DNA of 64,000 nucleotides from Asparagopsis taxiformis (Eukaryota; Rhodophyta; Florideophyceae; Bonnemaisoniales; Bonnemaisoniaceae). Below the pieces are notes generated by a model that worked only from the letters and a program-made list of their open reading frames with translations, did not search any database and was not told where the DNA came from. The stretch covers positions 62,001 through 126,000 of the forward strand of contig JALQPE010002096.1 in the NCBI GenBank assembly GCA_030407315.1, read 5' to 3'. The position numbers were made by a program, and so were the translations under genes. Of this stretch, positions 21,301 to 29,875 are shown piece by piece (position 1 is the first letter of the stretch; every line of letters begins with the position of its first letter).

Positions 21301-24300
21301 AATTAATGAACACCCCATAGATGAGTTTCAAGTCATGTGAACTTGGAAGCTCAACTCTGATGACCATGCAATGTCGTAAGAAGCGTGGTGGGAGCTTATA
21401 TCGACCAGCGTCTTCTTCGGGATTACAGGCTGCTACTATTTGAATTCCTTCTATATGAATCCATTCGGCAGGTGTGCCATGCCAGAATCCACCACGTTCT
21501 GCCAAACTTCTTAGTAAACATACAGATTTCTGACTATCGTAGCAGTCTGGCTTTTCGAGGTTCACCTCGTCACAAAACAAAACGACTCTATATCCAGCTG
21601 CTTTCGGAGTCATGAAAAGTTTCCCATTTGGACGCCTTGCAATTACCGTATGACCACGTAGGGTTGCCAAAATACTTTCTGGAGTAGTTTGTGATGAGAA
21701 GCTCAGTGTTGCTAAAGATGTATTTGGGATATCTCGGAGTGCTGCGGTGAGGATCATGCTTTTCCCACATCCCGGAGGTCCACACAGAACTACAGGTCGT
21801 ATTTTGGGCACTGTGGTACCTTCCAAAAGCAATACATCCTTGAGCATAGCTTCCAAACGAGTTGTTGTCGGTGTTGCAACGACAAGGTCAGGACTTCCAA
21901 TGTCATCACTGCTTATGACTTCCTCAAAGGATGCTACCATGTCGGCATAATCAATGAATGTCGCATTCGTCTCTACTGAAACAGAAGCTAGGTTCGCTGG
22001 GATTGCAACCCCAGAAAGGATCTCTTGAACTTCGTGTAGAGCTGAAATTCTTTGCACAAAAGTTCTCGACAGCTCCCCCTGGTCGACATAGCTCAGTCCA
22101 GACCCAATACATTTCAATACTGAAACAAGGAAGGCACATAGAAAGTCCTGCTTTGAGAGATCACGCACATTCGCTGATTTTCTTCCACCCACATCACTTT
22201 TCAGAGTTGAATTACTTGGGTACTTCAGGCGTAGCATTGAATGCTCTAACAAAACCAATATTGAATGGAGGATGGATTGAATTGGGACCTGCATAATCAA
22301 CTTTCCAGATTCCCGTACATCACTGATAATCTGAACACTCAGCTTCGACAAGGACGCAAGGAATTCGAGCTGTGGAAGTGAGGGGCAGATTCTTTCCAAA
22401 ATTGACATCATGGAAGAGCAGAATATTCTGGTCAAGGTGCCATTTTCACCAAAACACATTAAGCCACATCTAGAAACAGTACTTGGGTTCGCATGCTTGA
22501 GGTGTTCAGTTTCGAAAAGGATTCTTGTGTTGCTGGGTAATGGTACTTGTTCTCCATTCGGCAAAGTCAGCATTTGATTGTCATCCAATACAGAATTTAA
22601 ATTCTCAACCCAATCAGGGTCTATATCTCCGTCGAAGACAATCCAGTGAAGAGCAAAAGGATTCTCATTATCAATGAATGATGAGTTCGATATTCCTCGC
22701 AAAGTCTTTGTGAATAAGCCATCTGTCCATTCCCTGCTAATAGGATCGAGGAATCCGTACAGTTGCTTCATGGAAAGCAGCTTTGCGTCAAGCACTGTGA
22801 GAGAAGATCGTTCTTTAGAATGATCCCGATCATTAGAATTTAAACGCGTCTTACTCATCAGTCGGTTCATGACCTCGTATAGAGTCATCCATACTGTCGT
22901 CTTTCCAGAACCAGTCGGCCCCACCAACATGATACCACTTTGGTGACGCAACAAAGCATACAATTGCCTAACTTTCTCCAAAAGTACAGCATCATCGATG
23001 AGTCCCATGTCAACAAACACCTTTTCCAACATCGTCTCGAGTTCATTCGGAAGAGGTGAGGTAAAACAGGTTGCCTTCGAGAATACCATAGAGATAGCAA
23101 TGTCATAGTCCTCAATATCGTTCAAGTCCAGCTTGGGCTTCAAGACTTCACCAATTGCTTGTACCACTACATTCTCTTCATGACTCTCTAGTACATGCTG
23201 TTCCACATTTTCCTCGATCGATTTTCGTAATGTTCCAGCCGCAACTACGGTACTTTTTAAAGACCGAAGGCCAAAATCATAATGAGACTTGGGCCTCAAA
23301 GAACTTTTCAACCCATCAAAGAACGACACCAATTTTTGAGCCAAGGAGATGGAAGAAGAAAACCCTTGTGAAAGTAATAAGACTTGAGCAATAGCGATAG
23401 AATCTGGTTTCGACATGGCGCAAGGCCGGAATAATGATTTCAAGTTTGCGGGCAGTTCTCGTCGACCAGAGTACGTTGGATTCATTGTGACGAACACTCC
23501 AACGCCACCTCTGATAGATATCGGAAGATCACCACCATAGAAATTGTCAATAACAGGGACCTTATTCCTGATAGCAGCCAGTAAAAGTGCAAGTTGGCCC
23601 GATGTTGTTGACAAGATGCTTGCCGATAACCTGTTAAATTCATCGAAGCATACCCACGATCCTATACGGCATGCACCTGCAAGAATCCTTCCAACTGATA
23701 CTGCATCAAATGATTCATCGCAGTTGAAAACTGCGACAAATCGTCCAAGGACTCGGCCTAATGCTTTCACAGTTTCTGTTTTTCCTGTTCCAGCAGGACC
23801 AAAAGGGCATCCACCAAGACCTTTTCTATGTGCTTCGGAGAGCGTCAGAAAGCATTTCGAAGTGAGCGATGTATGGACAAGAGTTTCGCCCATACCAAGA
23901 TACTCCCATCCGTATTGGAACTCTGCAGATGCACACCTAATAGTCACAGAATAACGATTTGAAGCGTCGCAAACTTCGTACAAGCGCAACTGGTGATGCC
24001 AAACATGCGACGAGCTTGATTTCACTCCTTCTCCAATAGCTGTAGTGATTACATCTTTCTGATAAATGCACTCTTTGATCATCTGATCTCTGAGGATCCA
24101 GAACCTGATCTCAGCACCATCCAATTGTTCTTGATCAATTCTTGAACTGCGTAATGATGTCAAGAAGTTATTCACCTTTCGTAGTAATATCTCAAATGGT
24201 CTGGTGACACCACTTGCTGCTACGCAACCTTTCTCGAATGCCTTTGTGAAACTGATTTTCAAGGCCATGAGGACCACTTGTGCTGGAAATTCCAAGCATT

Positions 24301-27300
24301 TCATGAGAACGTTCTCGTCACATAATGTATGTTCGGAGTAATAGCTGGTAGCAAATATCTTCAACACAGATGGAAGAGCCTTCTGCATCATATCTACAAT
24401 TCTTTCTTGCAAGATTAGTAGCCACGCAGTGACCTTCTGTTTTCTATCGATATGCACAGGTCTCTCGAACTTCAGACATTCAGTTTCCTTCGATAAGACG
24501 CTGATAATTCGGGCCGAGCTTCCGTCGCCGTCTACTTCGAAATGGAACCTTTGTACACCAGGGAATAGCTTTCCAATGTGGGCGTTCAAACTTTCCAGAT
24601 TTGCAGGAGACACGGATAGGACATGTAACAGATCATTATCGGATAAGAAAAAGAATCGAGGGAACTGCGTTCTTTGCCTCTCCAAAAACTTCGATAACCC
24701 TCGAACAATCCCTTTCAATTCAGAAACCATGTCCTCAAGGCCGAGTGATCCTTCAAGTCCTTCTAAAATACCATGTGATGATTCCAATTTGTCACCAAAA
24801 GCGGTGAAACGGGCATGTACATTGGAAAAGGCAGCAAATTCTTCATGGAGCTCTCGACGAAGGCCTGAGACACCACCTCCAGGTCCAGATCCAAAAAGAA
24901 TTCTCAAATCTGCCCATCTAGCCTGTACAATTGTCAAGAGTTCGAGCCGATCACGACAGCTTGCAAGACGCTGTTCCCATGCTGCTCTATCTGACTCGAA
25001 AAGGCGAGAGTGTGGAGACCCTGCCATTGTTGCAAGGCCTTGCAGATGCTCTTCTAGCTCGTCGACGAGCCCAGGAATTCCTTGCAAAATAAATGTCTCG
25101 CCAAGTCTTTGAAAAGAACATGACCTTACGTACCAACGCTGAGCAATGCTTTCCAGAAAGTCTGCGATTGAAGCTTCTCCAGCTGCATTTTCGAAAACTG
25201 CACGGAGATACGTTTCGTGATTCAACAAGTTTGCTTCCCAGAATGCTTTCAGGGAAATTTCATCGATCCCACCAGATGAGTAGGATTCACCAAAGAGTCT
25301 GTGGAGAATATCTCTTTCGCGAGGAGGAGACATCTTGATGGAACGCAGTTTCGATATCATGGTTGATACCTGGAGATATCCATGAATTGTATCATGCAAG
25401 GTTTTTGCTTTGCTCTTCGCACCAGAATACATGCCAATATTTTCAGCTTCCTGGGATAGCTTCTCCAGTTCTTCACGAACCACAACAGAATCGAACTCTC
25501 GGAATTTGGTATTGGAAAGCCTAGAAACATGCTTACTGAGAGAAGATAGTTGATGTAACCCAGTTCGAACTTTCTTCAACTCTGATAAAATTTCACCAAC
25601 ACCACCATTTCCAGATGATTCACCTATATCAAGAGCTCTGGCAACTTTTCCCAACTGACGACCTTCAATTTCGAGTTGCTTGAGCTCCTTCTCAAGAGAA
25701 TTCAACATTTCGTCTGTGCTTGCTGCGTCAGCATCTTCATGATCATTGTTTCGCAGAAACCGGAAATCGTCAAATAGAGATGTCAGCGTCTGTTGATGTT
25801 TCTGACGTTTTTCATGATGTCTCCTAATCAATATGTCTCGATTAAGTAGGACACTTTGATACCTTTGACCTTGGAGATCATTTAACGTTTGAAGCTGAGC
25901 CCACAATCCCTCGGACAGAACCCAAGTTTCACAGTTCCTGGCGTAAGAGAGTGATGCATCCCCATTTCTTTCTGCAATATCGTCAAATTTTTCTTCCAGT
26001 CGGGAAAGTTCATCGAGGGATGTGGTGCATGAAGGAATAATGTCTTCTCGGACTGTCTGCAAAATCAGCAAGGTTTCGGTAACGTCCTTGTCTCCAATAT
26101 CAGTGACAGAGGCTTGAGTCTCAGAAAGCTTGCGGTAAAGGTCCTGTGATTTCGATGCAGCTTTGGAAGATATTTGACTAGAATACAGACCCAATCTTTC
26201 ACGAACTACACTTAGAATTTGCTCGCTGATCGATTCAACATTGACCGTTAACCACTGGGTTTGCTGCGAATCAAATGTACAAGCCATTCTCAAAGCAACT
26301 ATGCTCTCATATGAACTGGTGAGTTCCTCGAGAACAGAAATCTGGGTATCCACATCGCATTCATCCAATTGTGATTTCAAAGGAGCTTCAACATATCGAT
26401 AAAAATTGCCCCATTCCTCCAATTTCAAGGAAAGACTACTTGTAGCATAGTGAACAGCACTGAAACACGATACGATTTCAGTTCCCTCCAAGGAAGATGC
26501 CCATTGTAGAAGGAAACCGGAAATGAAGCCATGAGAGGATGGTGTTTCCGTTTCTGAAATAAGTTCACCAACACTGCTTTCATCAACCAATTGTCCAAAA
26601 ATGTCATACATTCTGCCAAGTTGTTCGTACAACGCTAGCTCTACATCACAGATCGGTGGAAGGCATAGTAGATGGCCTCCTTGTTTCTTTTTCTCATCTC
26701 TCAAGATTTCAACTGGTTGAAACGCAGTACCAGATTTCAACGATCTTACCCATTCAGCGGAGAGTTTTTGAAATACCTCATACAAAGATGATAAAAGGCG
26801 ATCGGACCAATACTTTCTGATGTAAGATCGAGTCATGGAGTCTCCAAATTGCTTTTTGAAGCAGCTGGCCCCCGCACAAAATCTCTTGATTGCAGTTTCA
26901 AGTTCCTTCTTGCTCTCTTCAGACAGTCTGCCGTGTAGAAGCTCTGGAGTCAAACTGTTCAACTCTTGCACTGCGTTCTCAATTGTCGAGTCATGCTCCA
27001 GGACTGCGTGTAACAAATTGTTGAGGTTATAACAGGCAGCAAGGACTTTTCCCGAAAAAGAGATCAGCTTTCCCAGAGGATTGTCCCATTGCATTCCTGC
27101 TGCTGATGCCAATATATCTTCAGACTTCATAAGCTCTTCTTCCACAAAACGAAATATGCGACGGAATTTCGATGGGTCAAGTCCGTTTAGAATTTCACAC
27201 GCTCGGTTGTAACAAGATAGTGACTCTTTCAGATTAGAGTAGGCCGGAAATATTGCCTTACTAGTTCGGTAGAGCTCCAAATATGTTGAACTGAATAGGA

Positions 27301-29227
27301 CCTGTAGATCGCGGTCATCCCGAACTATCTGAAATACTTTAAAGAAGTTGGCAGCCGAGTCGTCGATGTTGAGGGCCAAGTATTCTTCATCACAATCCTC
27401 AACTACTGACAAAAGGCTCTGAGAACGCAAAAATGCCTTCCGATCAATGCAGTTAAGCCATGACGAAAACACATCGACTGGATCTATCTTTTGGTAAAGT
27501 TGTTCAACGTCAGACAAGAAGTCACGTACGTCTGGATTGACATCCAAATGAGTCATTCCGAGGACATGCCTTATATTCTGCTCAATTGCTGTTGCGCGTG
27601 CTTGTAATTGTCGGCATTCACAAACCTTCTTACAAATTATCGGAATAGAAATATCAGTGTGAGAATCCGAACCTGTGTGGACCGCTATCTGCCTTCTTCG
27701 CAGAACTCTCAGTTCACTTTTCCCAAGCGCTAGCGCTTTCGGGACGGCGTCGCCAGTGGCTATAGTCATGAACTGTTTATCCAACAATCGTCGGAATGGC
27801 GTCAATAATTGTGACAACCCTTGCAAATCGCGCCCCTCCTTCACAAATTCACTGTAATCTGAACTAGTGGAGGCTTCGATAGGCCTTACTTGTAGTTCAT
27901 AGCTACCACGAATTTCAGCCCAGCGTGCTTCCCCATCTTGTGATAAGTTGAAATGATTCAAAACATTACCTGTCTCTACCACTAGAGCGTAGGCTTTGTC
28001 TAATTGCTGGATTCTTTTGGTAGACCCAGGAATCTTTGAAGATAACTCGAGAAGTGTTGATCGCAATGCATGATTATCAGCGCGGAGCTCGTAAATATCT
28101 GTGAGATGCGCATGAAGGGTGGAAAGCGGTGATTTCCGCCGAGGCGGCAATGATTCACCCTTTTTCCGTGCAGCATCTCTCGCAACTTTCCGACAGTGGT
28201 CAAAGCCTTGTGACCAAGATTCAAACAATTCATAGCAGGCTTCAAATAAGGACTCGAATTCATCGAAAGAAAGCATAAGGATTCCCCCACGCTGTTGCGA
28301 AAGGATTCGACTCATAGAGTGTTTCACTTCGGATCCCATTGAATCCACGAGACTGAGAACACGTTCAATTGAGAAGGATGAAATTCTGAGCTTTGCGGCA
28401 ATATGATCTAGGAGAGAATCCACATTACTTCGAAGAGATGGGAGGTCATCAGCAGTACGAACCGCTACAATCGGAAGCCCTTGGATCAATGTAAGCACAC
28501 CTGCCGCTTTTCGCCTCGCTGAGTCTAGTGAATTGGCCGCATCAATAGAGAATCCAGTTGCTCTGCGCTTTCGAGCGAGAAGCTCAAGGGTAATTTTTAC
28601 AGTCTTTGTGGACAATGTCGCCTGCACAGTAGACAAGGCAGCATCGAGAGAGCTCCAAAAGACAGTTTCAGCCTCGGCAGAGAGGATGGCATCAGGACCC
28701 TTGTGCGTCATTTGAACTAATCGATCAATTTCGCGAGACCAACTAACAACATTTGCTTGCATTTGATTGAGAAGAAGCGGATCGGTAGCTGTTTCGTCCG
28801 GAACTTCATCAGCTGAAGAAGCACCATCTGCAACAAAGCGGCGTATGGATGCGTTGAGTGGCAGGTCCGGAGGTGGAACGGAAAATAATCTGCCTTTAGC
28901 GAGCACGTCAAGTGCCACGGATGCCTCGCGTATTCTGCGCCGAAATGCGTCGCGTTCAGGGGCCGCAATGCCTATTGTGTCAGCGTAGGTCTCGGAAAGA
29001 GGAAGCACTGCTGTCTCTAGCATCGCGCGAAGCGACGGCACCGGACAATCAGGCTGTGCGCCTAGAACAAGCGTATCAAAGCGATTTGCACGACGAAGCA
29101 GTGCGATGTTCGACCCAGAGGATCCGTGGAGTAGTGTTGTAGAACCATCTTCGATAGTTGATATGGCATTTTCCGGATCTGTAACGCCGAGAGCTTGCAG
29201 GGTTGCAAGGGCGGTTGCGCTGTCCAT
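15398..29227 (-). CDS. Cytoplasmic dynein heavy chain (dynein-1 type)
   Basis: Minus-end-directed microtubule motor. The single uninterrupted frame encodes 4609 residues, close to cytoplasmic dynein 1 heavy chains (about 4650). An N-terminal tail (about 1-1400) is followed by the linker and a six-AAA ring. P-loops are visible at about 1810 (AAA1, GPAGTGKTET), 2103 (AAA2, GPTGSGKTTVW), 2482 (AAA3, GPPGCGKSM) and 2869 (AAA4, GAPGTGKKTL). The two stalk coiled coils lie near 3110-3230 and 3335-3410 around a microtubule-binding region that includes MPNPPASVRVVLEG. AAA5-6 and a C-terminal region follow. AAA1, the main ATPase site, looks intact, whereas AAA4 has Lys instead of Ser/Thr after GK. A start at 29225-29227 gives MDSATALATLQ. 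Lack of introns over 13.8 kb is striking. Dynein-1 rather than axonemal type is inferred from length and general look, and needs a tree. Confidence 0.93.
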   Translation of the reverse strand: MDSATALATLQALGVTDPENAISTIEDGSTTLLHGSSGSNIALLRRANRFDTLVLGAQPDCPVPSLRAMLETAVLPLSETYADTIGIAAPERDAFRRRIREASVALDVLAKGRLFSVPPPDLPLNASIRRFVADGASSADEVPDETATDPLLLNQMQANVVSWSREIDRLVQMTHKGPDAILSAEAETVFWSSLDAALSTVQATLSTKTVKITLELLARKRRATGFSIDAANSLDSARRKAAGVLTLIQGLPIVAVRTADDLPSLRSNVDSLLDHIAAKLRISSFSIERVLSLVDSMGSEVKHSMSRILSQQRGGILMLSFDEFESLFEACYELFESWSQGFDHCRKVARDAARKKGESLPPRRKSPLSTLHAHLTDIYELRADNHALRSTLLELSSKIPGSTKRIQQLDKAYALVVETGNVLNHFNLSQDGEARWAEIRGSYELQVRPIEASTSSDYSEFVKEGRDLQGLSQLLTPFRRLLDKQFMTIATGDAVPKALALGKSELRVLRRRQIAVHTGSDSHTDISIPIICKKVCECRQLQARATAIEQNIRHVLGMTHLDVNPDVRDFLSDVEQLYQKIDPVDVFSSWLNCIDRKAFLRSQSLLSVVEDCDEEYLALNIDDSAANFFKVFQIVRDDRDLQVLFSSTYLELYRTSKAIFPAYSNLKESLSCYNRACEILNGLDPSKFRRIFRFVEEELMKSEDILASAAGMQWDNPLGKLISFSGKVLAACYNLNNLLHAVLEHDSTIENAVQELNSLTPELLHGRLSEESKKELETAIKRFCAGASCFKKQFGDSMTRSYIRKYWSDRLLSSLYEVFQKLSAEWVRSLKSGTAFQPVEILRDEKKKQGGHLLCLPPICDVELALYEQLGRMYDIFGQLVDESSVGELISETETPSSHGFISGFLLQWASSLEGTEIVSCFSAVHYATSSLSLKLEEWGNFYRYVEAPLKSQLDECDVDTQISVLEELTSSYESIVALRMACTFDSQQTQWLTVNVESISEQILSVVRERLGLYSSQISSKAASKSQDLYRKLSETQASVTDIGDKDVTETLLILQTVREDIIPSCTTSLDELSRLEEKFDDIAERNGDASLSYARNCETWVLSEGLWAQLQTLNDLQGQRYQSVLLNRDILIRRHHEKRQKHQQTLTSLFDDFRFLRNNDHEDADAASTDEMLNSLEKELKQLEIEGRQLGKVARALDIGESSGNGGVGEILSELKKVRTGLHQLSSLSKHVSRLSNTKFREFDSVVVREELEKLSQEAENIGMYSGAKSKAKTLHDTIHGYLQVSTMISKLRSIKMSPPRERDILHRLFGESYSSGGIDEISLKAFWEANLLNHETYLRAVFENAAGEASIADFLESIAQRWYVRSCSFQRLGETFILQGIPGLVDELEEHLQGLATMAGSPHSRLFESDRAAWEQRLASCRDRLELLTIVQARWADLRILFGSGPGGGVSGLRRELHEEFAAFSNVHARFTAFGDKLESSHGILEGLEGSLGLEDMVSELKGIVRGLSKFLERQRTQFPRFFFLSDNDLLHVLSVSPANLESLNAHIGKLFPGVQRFHFEVDGDGSSARIISVLSKETECLKFERPVHIDRKQKVTAWLLILQERIVDMMQKALPSVLKIFATSYYSEHTLCDENVLMKCLEFPAQVVLMALKISFTKAFEKGCVAASGVTRPFEILLRKVNNFLTSLRSSRIDQEQLDGAEIRFWILRDQMIKECIYQKDVITTAIGEGVKSSSSHVWHHQLRLYEVCDASNRYSVTIRCASAEFQYGWEYLGMGETLVHTSLTSKCFLTLSEAHRKGLGGCPFGPAGTGKTETVKALGRVLGRFVAVFNCDESFDAVSVGRILAGACRIGSWVCFDEFNRLSASILSTTSGQLALLLAAIRNKVPVIDNFYGGDLPISIRGGVGVFVTMNPTYSGRRELPANLKSLFRPCAMSKPDSIAIAQVLLLSQGFSSSISLAQKLVSFFDGLKSSLRPKSHYDFGLRSLKSTVVAAGTLRKSIEENVEQHVLESHEENVVVQAIGEVLKPKLDLNDIEDYDIAISMVFSKATCFTSPLPNELETMLEKVFVDMGLIDDAVLLEKVRQLYALLRHQSGIMLVGPTGSGKTTVWMTLYEVMNRLMSKTRLNSNDRDHSKERSSLTVLDAKLLSMKQLYGFLDPISREWTDGLFTKTLRGISNSSFIDNENPFALHWIVFDGDIDPDWVENLNSVLDDNQMLTLPNGEQVPLPSNTRILFETEHLKHANPSTVSRCGLMCFGENGTLTRIFCSSMMSILERICPSLPQLEFLASLSKLSVQIISDVRESGKLIMQVPIQSILHSILVLLEHSMLRLKYPSNSTLKSDVGGRKSANVRDLSKQDFLCAFLVSVLKCIGSGLSYVDQGELSRTFVQRISALHEVQEILSGVAIPANLASVSVETNATFIDYADMVASFEEVISSDDIGSPDLVVATPTTTRLEAMLKDVLLLEGTTVPKIRPVVLCGPPGCGKSMILTAALRDIPNTSLATLSFSSQTTPESILATLRGHTVIARRPNGKLFMTPKAAGYRVVLFCDEVNLEKPDCYDSQKSVCLLRSLAERGGFWHGTPAEWIHIEGIQIVAACNPEEDAGRYKLPPRFLRHCMVIRVELPSSHDLKLIYGVFINSLLLNINPCLTPRTKSLTTAMVEFFEANKQKFSPDASGPAEPHYVYSPRELSRWIRGMKQLLVAAKEGSTFGSCVGYSSSTETLWNGVVAAFCYEGRRLFSDRLLLKSERMFMETKLTEITRRNLGPKSEPPSSTIFSSWLTNNDNGGREFQLVKDPQQFRTLIYEKLRVFAEEEGLGGSWMTGGSEANQDGSNEMIDQFAVTDDVLKHLTRIERILCQPLGHAVLMGAPGTGKKTLARFAAWMMSIEVHQIRSHSSYSEEDFATDLRQILKRAGVRGQQIMMIFDESNALDSGFLEMMNSILACGDIPGLFSGEDRSNLLDELRAASSQNISSSNAEQALYTEFVKRVRSNLHIVFTISTGCSGGDAFSQSGSGRSRVGGDIGKRSPALYNRCTVDWIGDWTKDTLEAVADLKLEVYLGEEKDQIVRSAVQIHEVAKRILRGVGGVVTDATPRHYLEFIEQLNRMALEKGNAIEAGVKRHTEGLRHLRKAGVAVDDVKDALNEKTANLQEKEKHANETLKTMVEEQRSAEKSKVGAEHLALAASEASLAVRDREEEVAAQLDAVQPKMEAAREAVGSIRKEYLEELRAMPNPPASVRVVLEGVLMLLDATSSPRGSEMKVSWGSVRSRMRSSDFIASVVNFDAENLPRGVRSRIEKKILSNPDFDVQRIAYASRAAGPLAEWTLAILDYAAVKDAVEPLQKEVISLQEEQKELVQKNEEALHNVEMLEARIEKCRSEYASLVSEAERIRQEIQESEANLSRSENMLDSLANEWDRWVQELNTFNARAVTVWGNAVFGAAFVAYAGVLDQSNRVLLNQRWKDILKKEGIPFDADMEISDFLTSPEERGNWTKIGLPTDPTSLENYAILKRSARFPLIVDPTRSNSKLLPKLLVDGSPSKSKESTTGGNNTLRISKTSFTATGKKSYMRALESAMRFGTSILVEDADKFDRAIAPLLGQESSHGNGSEFSDSLGISSGGKTSQSSQDSRTNMCQRVVRLGDRDVFLNSRFRMYLATVDLKAVPITAITRSNIVSFELSPAALGTTCVSRAMKSVVPELEKRRTNSITAKLALEHRKQSLEDEVLSTINNVNDIGAEFLNGSLLDTLSTLKKEVQILHDRQAEEAVAAEEVSKVESVFEPLGVLAINLYGVIQRLARLNPIYSFNTEFFLRVFEFAIAAYHHEKPEESHGVDHVNGCRTNILKHVYLATAPSLFPNDRVPFAAAISVVSVDTDETNTFAAKNDDFGNLLSVLNDVLRDSTHDVNVQDFNKQDNLNDVLPRDVVERAQQLASSLSPDSNALSSFDTVLQLLGCLLYNPQRVSEAVDTLACTLPGNQELVHDNRVQSEVALRLHLSEFTETVVERNASASVQFSPVMVLSRGENVDPATLAADHCQKLGASLMSIAMGLERSEDSISEAISLAIRRSTSEEKIVLLLKNMHLASNQATERLHSEVMKRNGQLPFMLVVAAEVSSDFSKRLATGFGSLFKVIAFEAPPSFRANFSRGLNTVSTLDEMETRLSTSGAQLKKMQIIVSWLHACLLERALHHPIGFTKEYEFSESDLACAWEIVVDAVERLDEKEVREGVVDMLSTAVYGSRLEHSADCEVMRALLDDLFSPNRLISSEVKHVTMFKTQRGKSSVSIPLDYEQRKRFLSCMPLDAPSEWSYMPDGTNQIRRIAEGRTGVRKLFSLCKNKLQESSFSEEMPETKVETKYEGILAAGLELVSIDRQAAFENDSATPLKRYIRNERTILANVIETIKSDINLISLSLMKTLKECSRRAVLQEDLSQVSESGKRKIPSIWKEFSVQAGDGMCLEDFLLLLRHSATVFNNMRDSVNGSQDLAATLRPRALITALKYEAAMGLEQTPESLEPILTKLKNSSDGNKSVTGLVIEGAQWDSDRGIFVLAERRGCKSDVYSLRWCSRQNDSDYIRLPLYGRGSQRSVLIYVRIPVDASESLRRWRLRGVCFSVA

Positions 29228-29875
29228 TTTGGAGAAATTCGAATGTTAAAGGAAATGACCCTTCAGGAATGTGAATAAGGTCTTACCTCTTGTGATTGCG
29301 TAAATTTAGAGCAGCACGTAGAGAGATGTAATGATGTTAGTGTTGTGCCATTAGCTAACGCTGAATAGATGATAGGATAACTCGGGAAGGTTTGTAGAAG
29401 GCTCAACTTGTGACGCACGGAATTGACAAAGTCCTTGTATCGTTCAGGCTCAAAATCTCGACCGCTGTGCAATCGTATGCAAAAAAATCAAAGAAGCTGA
29501 TTGGCTATGCACTTGTGCCTTGCAATAAACATCTTCCTCTGTTATGGCCCGTCTACTTTAAATACAAACTTGAATGGGAAGAAGCGGGAAAAATAATTCA
29601 AAGTGAATTTGACCATATCCAATTTCTCTAACATTAATTATAATCCCCACTTTCTAATTGCTTCGATCCGTAGTACAGCAATTTATGTGACGCCTACGCC
29701 TTCGCGAACAATCCGTGCATCGGCGGTCACCGGCCCCGTTTACAGACTGCAACAAGCTGAGCTGTATTCGTCAGTCCATGTAACCAATTTCAGACAGCTG
29801 TACTGTGGTTCCGATTCGGACCAAACGTCGTCGTTCGGTCTTTGTTTGCTCGTGCGACACTTCCGCTCGCAAAAA
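29228..29875. promoter_or_regulatory. Divergent promoter region, dynein heavy chain and NMD3
   Basis: The 648 bp between two diverging start codons must hold both promoters and 5' leaders. The middle (about 29500-29650) is AT-rich. No clear TATA box can be assigned. The open frame upstream of the NMD3 ATG (29603-29875) is read through but has no family similarity, so I treat it as leader. Confidence 0.5.
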
